The notes beneath the pieces are model-generated. The model worked only from the letters and a program-made list of their open reading frames with translations, ran no database searches and was not told the origin of the DNA. Below are positions 12,301 through 24,300 of a DNA stretch of 64,000 nt, piece after piece. Both the position numbers and the translations under genes were made by a program. The stretch comes from Liolophura sinensis (Eukaryota; Mollusca; Polyplacophora; Chitonida; Chitonidae), in assembly GCF_032854445.1 (NCBI RefSeq), contig NC_088298.1, forward strand, positions 24,885,295 to 24,949,294. The letters are read 5' to 3'. How positions within the stretch are numbered: the stretch's first letter is position 1; each line of letters opens with the position of its first letter.

Positions 12301-15300
12301 TGGCATGTGGACAGCTGGCTTAACCTTACACGGTACAGATATATACTGGCATGTGGACAGCTAGCTTAGCCTTACACGGTACAGGTACATACTGGCGTGT
12401 GGACAGCTGGCTTAGCCTTACACGGTATAGGTAAATAGACTGGCATGTGGACAGCTGGCTTAGCCTTACACAGTACAGGTATATACTGGCATGTGGACAG
12501 CTGGCTTAGCCTTACACGGTATAGGTAAATAGACTGGCATGTGGACTGCTGGCTTAGCCTTACACGGTACAGGTATATACTGGCATATGGATAGCTGGCT
12601 TAGCCTTACACGGTACAGATATATACTGGCATGTGGACAGCTGGCTTAGCCTTACACGATATATCTATATATACTGGCATGTGGACAGCTGGCTTAGCCT
12701 TAGACGGTACTGATATATACTAGCATGTGTACAGCTGGCTTAGCCTTACACGGTACAGATATATACTGGCATGTGGACAGCTGGCTTAGCCTTACACGGT
12801 ATAGGTAAATAGACTGGCATGTGGACTGCTGGCTTAGCCTTACACGGTATAGGTAAATAGACTGGCAGGTGGACAGCTGGCTTAGCCTTATATGGCATAT
12901 GTATATATACTGGCATGTGGACAGCTGACTTAGCCTTATACGGTGTATCTATATATACTGACATGTGGACACCTGGCTTCGCCTTACACGATATAGGTAT
13001 ATACAGGCATGTGAACAGCTGGCTTAGCCTTACTTGGTATATGTATATATATAGGCATATAGACAGGGGATTAGCCTTACTGGTGGAGTTCTGGTGAGCC
13101 TCTATTCGGCTTATTTCCAGGACTTTCTGTATCTGCTCCTCCTCTGTCAACTCCTCAGTTTCCTTAGCAGATGATGATGATGATGTAGATGATGACAATG
13201 TTGTTGTTGTCTGCTCAGGTTATAAAAGAAAAAGGAATGAAAAGGTAATTTGGAGAGTTTATATCCCATGCTCATGACGAAAAACCTCCATCTCAAGGGC
13301 CATAAAATAAACCATTAACCAAAATTTTATCAAAATCAAACAATATTTGAAACAGGTGTTGAATATAAACCAACCACCAATGAGAATTATAGATTCCTAA
13401 AGTGAATTCATACAAAATGATAAAAAATCGGATCAAAATTTAGAGGAGTCCTAGTCTGGAAACCAAAGCACGTTGATGGCGGGGATGGAAAAACACGAAT
13501 TAATGCCTCTAGCTTTATTGGGAAAGCATGGGATAAAACTAAACGTTATCATGGCGCCATTCTGATAAAAACCCATAACTCGGGGTTCATCATAAACAGT
13601 GGCATCAGTAACAAAGTCAGAATACCTGATTTAAAGACTTAAAGAGTTCTACTGCTCAGATATGACGTGGCTAACTTACATTTCACATGAGCTGCCTCAT
13701 CCTTACCTCTGTTTTCACATCGACTTCGGGCTCGTTATCCTTTGACCCCTGTAAACTCATCTCTAATGCATGAACCAATTCGTCGTCCTCCGGTGGTACT
13801 TTGATGTCGCCTGACAAATCCAGACGTGGTTTTTTCTCCAGTGCCTATAAATGAAACACACAAGTTACCCTGTGCTTCATTTTCTCATAGCTCAAAACTG
13901 ATTGTTTCTTCCTGTGGATTTAGTCAGGCTTAAGCTTCCACAGTACTTCTATATTCAACGCCCACAAAGTTATGTTTCTGCTGGTATTTGTCTGTCTGTC
14001 TGTGAGCAACGAAAAAAGTTATGCTGGGTTTTGAAGAAATTTTACAACCATTCTTTTAAATATCTGATCATGTGTGGATTTCCAACAAAAGAAATCCATG
14101 GTCTAGTGCACAAGGTAAAATGCACACTCCACGTCTGGTGCACGAGGTAAAATGCACACTCCACACGAGACTACCAAATTACAAATCATCTACATCTAGA
14201 ATGCTATCAACTTACCAGCCAAGTTTCGTCGTCTGAATCAGTGCTAGGAGCAGAGCGAACCCTGCGAAATGTTCCACTGTTTCTATTCCTGCAAAACATG
14301 AATGTAAGTCTGTAATTCATTTATTTATTTGATTTGTGGTTTACAACATACTGAAGAATATTTCACATATTTCACCCATGACATCCACAAGTTGCTGGAA
14401 GACCTTCCCACCCACAACTGGAGAGAACGACAGTATGACCTGACCCTATAATCACCACGATCACATCGGTGATATGCTCCTTGGACATTGTGCTGCGCTA
14501 GCACGATATCCACAAGGCCACAAAGACACCCTGGAAATCTGTCATTAGACAAGCTGTCTTAGGCTAAAGTCGGATTTAGTCTTAACTAGTGATATACTTC
14601 CAGCGATCAAAGCAGGAAGTGAAAAACAAGAGTTAAGTACAAATTTTAGAACAGTACAATTTTTTTATAAAAAGTTATAAAATCAATAGAAGTCTCAGAA
14701 TCAGGAAAAATGGGCAAGTCAGTCATGGACAAAATTTCATTTAAGACTTGCTACTGTAATCAGCTTGATGGAATAATTCTACGTCAGCCTTTCAGCACGA
14801 TACAGGACTAGAAATGTTTTTTCACAACCGCCTGTGACAGAGACAGGTAGGTTTTTTGTGTACCTGTCATCGACAGGTACCTACCTGTCCCCACTAGTCT
14901 GACTTTTAGAAAGTCTAGTACTGCTGCCACCTTAGCAAAGCTATATCAGTCTATCTTTATACAAGAATAATTGGCTTCAGAAGAATTTTCGGTTTTATTT
15001 AACATTCTAATATTTGTAACCGGGACTTCTGCACTGTTGATCATCAAAACAAAACTTACTTGCGGGAGTTCAGTCTGTACTGGTGTACACATGTGCTTTC
15101 TTTTAAAGGGAAACAACCAAGGAAAGCATATGTGTGCGTTACGATTATTAAGTGTGTCTCGAGTTGCTCCCCCTTTACACTTGCGCTGCTATGCGTAGTC
15201 CGAGAATTGAGCGAAAGCAATTAGCAATGTGCTCCTAAAGCTGCACACTTTTGGGCGATAAGAAGAGGCCGCGACTATAAATATTAACATCACAATTTAT

Positions 15301-18300
15301 TTGACTTGTGTTTTACGTTGTTTCCTAACAAAAATGGCTTCTTCAACTCTGAAGGTTGACGACGACCTTGTCCACTAGATAACATCCTAGCAGTATTGAC
15401 TGCTTTTTTTTTGTCCAGTCAACATTTTCAGAACATTTTGATTATGGGAATGCCAAGTAAATATACAGACTTCACAAACATAACAATACATGGATACTGA
15501 CTTCAACATGATTGTAAACTTACTGAGTGTTGAATTGTTGTGACCTGTCACCAACAGGTAGACAGGCGTGATTTTGACCCCTGGGGCATGACTACAATCC
15601 CTAACTCCCCATGACCTACCCTGTATAGTCTAACTTCCGTCGTGTGACATCTGTCTTATTGTCCTCCTTGTTCACGTCTCGTGCTACTGTAGATGCTGCA
15701 GGACTGGCAAAAGAAAACATACACTTTATTCTTTATTCACAATATTTACTACATGGGTGGCAAATTTTATGATTCCAAAAGATACAGTTCAGTGGCCACA
15801 GTGGTAACTGTCCAAAAATTTATTGACGGACAGAAATAAGGATGCATAAAAAGACCACAACTTCAATATCATTGGTCTCTAGGTTGTTCATTTGAATGGA
15901 CTTATTTAAATAATTGCTTGATGTTTTACGCCATACTCAAGAATATTTCACTTATACAAGGGTGACCAGGGTTATGACAGGAGGAAAGAAGTCCCCACCA
16001 TCCACACGTTGCTGGCAGACCTCCTTGTGCATGACTGGAGAGGAAGCCAGCATGAGCTTGACTTGAACTCACAGCAACCGAGAAGTTGTACAGTTATTCT
16101 GCTGTACAATCACACTACCTGGACCATGGTTACAATCACACTAGCCACTGGGCCATGGTCACAATCACACTAACCACTGGGCCATGGTCACAATCACACT
16201 AACCACTGGGCCGTGGTCGCCATCACACTAACCACTGGGCCGTGGTCACGATCACATTAACCACTGGGCCGTGGTCGCGATCATACTAACCACTGGGCCG
16301 TGGTCGCCATCACACTAACCACTGGGCCATGGTCACAATCACACTAACCACTGGGCCATGGTCGCCATCACACTAACCACTGGGCCATGGTTGCGATTAC
16401 ACTAACCACTGGACCATGGTCGCGATTACACTAACCACTGGGCCATTAACTTGGAACCAGGTTAATTGTATTGTCAGAGACAGTCTCACACAAACATACC
16501 TTGGTGGTATGGCTGGGGGTATGACTGGTTGAAATGGTGGCTGTGTTTCCTGGTTACAGAAGGACTGCAGAGTGAGATATCCAGGGATGAACACGCTGCG
16601 ACCCATCTTGGTGTTGTTGCTCCCCACAATACTGTACGAATAACGCTTTAGGTGGACGATTAATACTCTGAAAGAAACAACGGGTTTCAGTATGAAATTA
16701 TATTAACTTAAATCATCGCTACGATATGTCCGCAAAATGATGCTGTAGTAGCATCAAAGTGAAAATAAGATGCACTGAATATAAAGTACTGGCACGGAAA
16801 GTAGTCATTTTGAGATGATGGAAATAAAAAAAAAACACCCTTCCCTTTTTCAAATTTTGAACTATAACTTCCTGAAAAACTTACCTTGGCAAGCGCGTAA
16901 ATGAATGAAAAACTTGTGACTGTTTACAGCCACATTCTGCACAGGTATATTCCAGCTGCTCTTCCCTCAAAAACAGGTCAAGGGCATCCTGAATTGTTTG
17001 AGGCTCATCTGCATTACTATGGAAACAAGAACAAAACTGGGTTAATCATGAACTCAACCAGTAAAGCGTAAAGCGTGAACAATTTGAAAACATAATTCAC
17101 GCCAACACATGCTCTATGTATGTGGTCAAATTTGTTCAGGATTTGATTTCATGGCACATGAACGCTGTGACGCTCTCAAAACACAACTGACAAACAATCT
17201 GTGAAGTGAAAGACATTATCATTTAAGTCGACATTTCACAGAAGACTATCAGTGTATTTTGGGGCCTGAATTATCTGCAAAATTTCACCAACTTTTATGT
17301 TATGAGTTTTTCATTTAATCATATGATTAGTGTTTTATGTCATACTCAAGAATATTTCACTTATATGCCAGCGACCAGCTTTATGGTGGGAGGAAACTTT
17401 TCAATCTAGTAAAACAATGTCTAATCAAGCCCCCCCCCCCCCAAATATCCCACATTCAATCAATTGTTTTATAAAACTCACGATCGCTGAGGTAAATCCA
17501 AGGAGAGGTCATTAAACTGTTCCGTTTTCGTCACAGTTTCTCCACATCTAAAAGATAAAGATTGGTAAACCTTAACGTGGCAGGCGAATAACTTCATAAG
17601 CCTGAAAACTTCAAATATTTGAAAGGATTTAATTGCATTCAGGAAAAAGAATTGTGACAGTATTTAAGATAATTTAAATTTTTATCATTTTGTCTTTTCC
17701 TTTGAATAAACTTAAGACATACAGAAATCTTAGGAAGGTGATTTGAGGTTTGTTAGGAGACCCATTACATCAGTTAGATTTCCTCCTCAGAAAATGCAGT
17801 TAGTTCCAAAAGCAATATTTAATGACCTTTCTTTGACTCCAAAAAGTGCTTTTTTGTTGCTTGACATTTACAATTTCTTAGTGGCTATGGTGCTATATCA
17901 GAACATGATGCCCGACAACCATTCCTGACTTTCATCAAAATTTGAGATATGATTTTAGAGCTTACTTTTGGGTCCAATATATTAAAATTTTGACTACCTC
18001 ATAAATGTTACTCTAGAACAAAGTGTCAAACTTTAATCCTCCAGTAGCCAAATCTAAGCATTGCGGTGAGATTTATACTTTTTGCCGACATCAGAAATGG
18101 CTTTGTGGAATCTCGTACCACAAATGGCATAATAGCACGCAGTTCTAACTTTATCTTCTTCACATATCCTTTACAAAACTGACTTATGACTAATTATTCT
18201 GACTGATACTTACTCTGTGCATTTAAGTGTATGAAGGACTTCAAACTCAAAATTCTGGATCGTTGGGTTGACATACTCTTGACCTGTAACTGTCAACTCT

Positions 18301-21300
18301 TCAGCCGATGCCTCTTTGTTAGGGCTGGGGGTGCTTTTGTTAATCTTGACCACCTCCTCTTTAAGCTGGTCCAACACCTGTCCCAGGAACTCATGGGCGT
18401 CCTATTTACAGGTGTGCAAGGTGAAAGTGACAATTGATGTGAAAAGCGAAAGACAAAGTGCCAGTTTACAGGCAAGGGAACTGATGGCCAGAAAACAGTC
18501 TGAAAATTCTAAAGGGAGTCTGAAAATACCTCACCCAAGAAATGAAGTGAGCATCAGCCAGAAGAGCATTGAAAACTGAGAACTAGCTGAACTTTTTGAA
18601 TCCTGGTTTGGATATCATAAAAACATAAAGATTGGAGAAATGAAAAAGGTGGACTTGCCAATTTATTTTGTTCTATCTGTGAATTTTTTAGTGTCTGCAA
18701 AATAACAAAATTGTCTGTTTTGAAAAAAAAACAAAACAACACAGCGGAAATGAGCAGCAGATGTGACATACCACCACAACAGTTCAGGTCAGCCCAACAT
18801 ACACTCAAACAAATAGGTTCCTATTAAGTTTACTTACATGTTGTTGGTAGCCAGAAAATCTTTTAGCACTGGATGATATAGCGGTTTTGACATTTCGCAG
18901 CAAATCTCGGCGAACACTGTCGGCGACATTGATCTTCTTCCTTGCACTCAGGAGTTTAGATAAATTACTACCGAAAGAAAAATTTAATACAATCATACTG
19001 TTTTGTTAATAATATAACACACTGCCCATATTTTTCTTCTTATTACCCAAAACAAGTTAGATTATGGTAATTGATATGAAATTTCACTAAAAATATTGCA
19101 TATTTAAAGACAAAAAATGGCATAAAACATTACTAGCAAAATGTGCTATTTTAGGTTGTTTGTCATACCGTCTTCACAAATGATTTCTACCCAGCGAAAC
19201 AAATTTTTCAACAATTTTCAAGGATCATTCAGTTCAAGAACAAAATTTCAAGTGGAGATCATAATTTGGACACTATTTTGCTAACCTTTTCATCGCACCA
19301 TCTTGAACAACATTCAGTATGATATACAATGAAAAATCAAGTACTTTTAGAAACTTAACTCTTTCGTGGACTTTCCAAGGCTTTACACACCTAACAACAC
19401 TCAAGTACTCTCCAAGGACCAGTGGTAACCTATTTACGTCAAAAAAAAGCAGTATGACACTTGTCCCCAAACTACATGTACAAATACTTAGACATACTGA
19501 TACAAAGACTCCTTTGACAGAGAGCGGAGAAGACGTCTGTTGGACAAGAGCAAATCCACGCTGAAGGTTTCCAGGGCGAACAATGACTGAAGGATGGCGT
19601 TCATGTAACATGTGTTTCCCAAATTGGAAAATCTGAAACAAAAGCTTATCACTGTTCAAACAGGCAGAATTAACACTTACAAATTTTATCTTCATTAATA
19701 CTCTTCCCTGAAAGATTCAGAGAGACAAGTCAAAGCCATAGTTACCCATTTGAATGGGGCTTTTTCATCGAACTCACAGCCTCTTTAATCAGTTTATGGA
19801 TGGTGGTAGTGTATGTACCTGTGCCTGGGAATGTACACAACACTTAATACGACAATTCAGTGTGTGCATATCTACTATGTCTTCTTGTGGCAGAGTGAGT
19901 CTATGCCGCCAAATTGCTGCCACCACTGAAGTAGCATGGCGAAGGGATCAGGCACGATATCCCACCCAGTAGCATTGGTAAGGGCGAGTCTATGCCGCCA
20001 ATGTGCTGCCACCACTGAAGTAGCATGGCGAAGGGATCAGGCACGATATCCAACCCAGTAGCATTGGTAAGGGCGAGTCTATGCCGCCAATGTGCTGCCA
20101 CCACTGAAGTAGCATGGCAAAGGCATCAGGCACGATATCCCACCCAGTAGCATTGGTAAAGGCGAGTCTATGCCGCCAATGTGCTGCCACCACTGAAGTA
20201 GCATGGCGAAGGCATCAGGCACGATATCCCACCCAGTAGCATTGGTAAGGGCGAGTCTATGCCGCCAATGTGCTGCCACCACTGAAGTAGCATGGCGAAG
20301 GGATCAGGCACGATATCCCACCCAGTAGCATTGGTAAGGGCGAGTCTATGCCGCCAATGTGCTGCCACCACTGAAGTAGCATGGTGAAGGCATCAGGCAC
20401 GATATCCCACCCAGTAGCATTGGTAAGGGCGAGTCTATGCCGCCAATGTGCTGCAGTCACTGAAGTAGCATGCTGAAGACGCCAGACATCACACCCCACC
20501 CAGTCACATTATGCTTACGTCGGGCCTACCAGTCCCATTTCCTTGTTCTGACCTCTTAGTGTTGAGCGTCAAGCGAGGCAACAAACCTCCTAACCAAAGG
20601 CACAACCGAACAAGCAAAAACTGGATTTGAGTTTATAACAACACTTATGAAGCACTGATAGGCTGCACTGAACCTAACATTTAAGCAGCTGATGTCTTGG
20701 AAGATTTGTCAATTCCAAAGATCTAGGAGACTTCTAAACTGATTATAGGATGACTTTGTTTTTGACAAGCAGCAAAAAAAATATGCTATTTTTTAAGATA
20801 TATCTGAATGCTTTTAGCTGTGGGTGATCATTAAAAACATATTTATTGGGGGTAACTGACCCTAAAAAAAAAAGGCCCTTCTAAAGTTTTTACTGGGCTA
20901 GAGATGGAATTTCAATACAATCCCTAGGCCTTTCATTAGTCAGAAGAAGAAGAAGAAAAATTTCCTACCGAAAAATTCAATTTTATCTTGTAGGGTTTAC
21001 TCAATCAAAGAATGAAGACTGCATGTTTATAAACTGATATGATGGCAGCCTAATTTCTGAACAGTGGATGTGCAAAATCCTTTAACAATATCTCCTTCAA
21101 AACCAGGTTTAAACTGACAGTCTTTTTGGCTAATTTCTCTATATCTGCTGATGATGGAAAATGCTTAGTTTCTGAATTTTCTGCATTAGGTCAACTCAAT
21201 TCCAGTTCATCAGCTTCCAAAAGTCCTTCCAAGCCCTCTGAAACCAGGTTGGAAGAGAAAGAAATTGATGCAAGAAGACTGCCTTCTAAGTTCAAAAACT

Positions 21301-24300
21301 GCATATCAAGTCGTTGCTATTCCATATCAGTGATCAATGGTGGTAAATCCTTGCAAAAGGAGGTAGCCTATGTATTCCTCCAATACAAAATGTATAAAGA
21401 CCTGGATGAAACTTGTAACTTATAACTTCAAATCAAAACTGATATACCGATTCAGGTTTGATTTACAAGTTGAACTTCTAACTAAAGGTGTCTATCGCTG
21501 AACATGTACCTACCCTTGTAAGCTGGAGCTGTTTTTGGAATCGGAGAGAGTTGGGGTTTTGTTCTTGGTCCAGGAGTAGGACACATTAGAGAGACGAGGC
21601 AGCTTACTGGGTGTAGGGTCTGGCATTAGGCCTGGGGTGCGCTTTGTTGAGCTAAGGGCAAAATTTCAAATGCTCACATGATATTTTGAATGTTGCGTTT
21701 GAATTTTTATTCTAATCTAATTTTACTCTTATTTGATGAAAGATAGTGGAGGAAACTCCAATGCCTAGGAAAAACTACCGATCTCTAGCAAGTTACTGAT
21801 GGTATGTGGGCGACACATGTAGACTTGTATATCACACTGATGAAAGACAAGACGTCTTTAACGCAGTTATTATCTCCTAGGCTTGTGAGTCCCCTTTCCA
21901 AGGTTGGAATTGAACTTCAATCTCTTGTGCACCTTGTGGTCAGGAGACATGCTCCTTATCTACACCCTTCTCCTTGATTTTTCTACTTTCATAAAACTAC
22001 CAAGGTACCAAGTCAGTCAAACTCTATCCTCATGGTGAAACCAAAATCACCATGAGTTGTATATTGTATTTTATTATGTTTTTTTTTTACAGACAGCTGT
22101 TGTTTTATGCCTAGGACATACGATCGTGCTCAATTTTGTGGAGAGCAAAGACAAAATCAAGTTCCATCCAAGTCACAGCCTTTCCCTTGGTACTTGATAC
22201 AGACTCTGACGTAAAGCTGCAGCTAAGCTCTCCAAGAGCTGGATTTGATTTCACAACTCTGATGGTTAAACGTAACTTAGACTGAGGGAGTTTAATCCCT
22301 TCAGTAAGCATAAGACTGCTCCAAATACATTTGCAAAACCCAGGCCCTTAAAAGGACAATAAATCAAAATGTAGTCACGGTCATGGGTAACACTTGAAGT
22401 CATTTACTACATTAGTACAGGTTCAAAATGGTTGCTCATTCACTCATTTACCACATTAGTACAGGTCCAAAATGGTTGCTCATTCACTCATTTACCACAT
22501 TAGTACAGGGTCAAAATGGTTGGTCATTCACTCATTTACCACATTAGAGCAGGGGTCAAAATGTTTGCTCATTCACTCATTTACCACATTAGAGCAGGGG
22601 TCAAAATGTTTGCTCATTCACTCATTTACCACATTAGAGCAGGGGTCAAAATGTTTGCTCATTCACCACATTAGTACCAGGGTCAAAATGTTTGCTCCTT
22701 CACTCATTTACCACAGTAGTACAGGGGTCAAAATATTTGCTCCTTAACTCATTTACCACAGTAGTACAGGGGTCAAAATGTTTGCTCACTCACTTATTTA
22801 CCACATTAGTACAGGGTCAAAATGGTTGGTCATTCATTCATTTACCACAGCAGTACAGGGGTCAAAATGTTTGCTCATTCACCACATCAGTACAGGGTCA
22901 ACATGTTTGCTCATTCACCACAGTAGTACAGGGGTCAAAATGTTTGCTCATTCACCACATCTGTAAGGGGTCAAAATGTTTGTTCATTCACTCATTTACC
23001 ACAGTAGTACAGGGGTCAAAATGTTTGCTCCTTCACTCATTTACCACAGTAGTACAGGGGTCAAAATATTTGCTCCTTAACTCATTTACCACAGTAGTAC
23101 AGGGGTCAAAATGTTTGCTCACTCACTTATTTACCACATTAGTACAGGGTCAAAATGGTTGGTCATTCATTCATTTACCACAGCAGTACAGGGGTCAAAA
23201 TGTTTGCTCATTCACCACATCAGTACAGGGTCAACATGTTTGCTCATTCACTCATTTTTAAGAGCTCAAAATAAATATGATGACCTAAGATTGAGCCCAG
23301 ATCATCTTAAAGATAACTTTCTATCCTGTAAATATTCATTATTTCAGACACATGATGGTTTCCAGTACAATATTCACTTCTTTGTTTTACAATGATAAAA
23401 ATAAAATTTAATACCTTTCACACTTTCAAATCATACTTCAATACACTCAAATATTAAACATTTTGATCCCTATGGTATGAGAAAAAATGCTGAATGAGCA
23501 AACTTGATGCTGTAGTAGTCAATACATTTCTTTGAAATTCCAAATCCTTAATATTTTGAGTAAGAATGCCTCTAATTTCTAACCTGTATGAGGACAACGA
23601 TTCATATGATCTATCACTGAGGGGAGTTTGAGTCTTGTTGCTGTAGAAACTGGACGAGCCAATGGTCTTCAAGGTCTCCCTGCTCTTCTCTGCACTACGG
23701 TTGAGAAACTCTAATGACTGGGCTTTCTTAGCACTGAAACTGAGAAGGAACATTCATGAAACTCACATTTTCAAGTGAAGATAACACGAGGTTGCACCTC
23801 AGTACATTTTGGTTTGTTATTCTAGATAAGAAAATGACAAAAGATACAGCCATCTTCCAATGAATGCATTTAAACTGTATACAATGTAGTTAAAATAGAA
23901 AATAAACAAGCACCATTTATAATATTTGCATCCTCCACCTAAACATTCATTTTGTCCTGTACACAAGCCCTTCATGAAATACCTGAGATTTTTGGCCAAA
24001 TATCCAAATGCCCTGTCCCATCAAATTTTCTCTATTTACCAAGTATAACTCACATTGTCATCCTTTCAGAAAATACACGACACGTGCGCTGTATTATTCA
24101 TATTGTTAAAAGGAATCAAAATCTGGAAGAAGTTACAAAGCGACCCGCATTTTCAGTTTTACTCACATCACCAATTTTGAATGGCAAGGCGTGTGCAGAG
24201 GAGAGAAGTAATTACTTGGGTGATTCTAACGAAGCAACACTCGCTAGGATTTGCACTGATGGATTTTTTGCCACAATCACCGGTATAATCTCTTTAAAAA

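Noticed and set aside
19901-20499. Series of 67-codon minus-strand frames, evenly spaced
   Set aside because: Same 89-bp repeat read in shifting frames inside a USP37 intron.
21126-21425. 99-codon plus-strand frame rich in Ser/Lys
   Set aside because: Lies antisense in a USP37 intron, lacks an ATG at its start and has no family resemblance.
22395-23258. CRISPR-like appearance of regular short repeats
   Set aside because: Units are head-to-tail without unique spacers, in a eukaryotic intron; this is a minisatellite.
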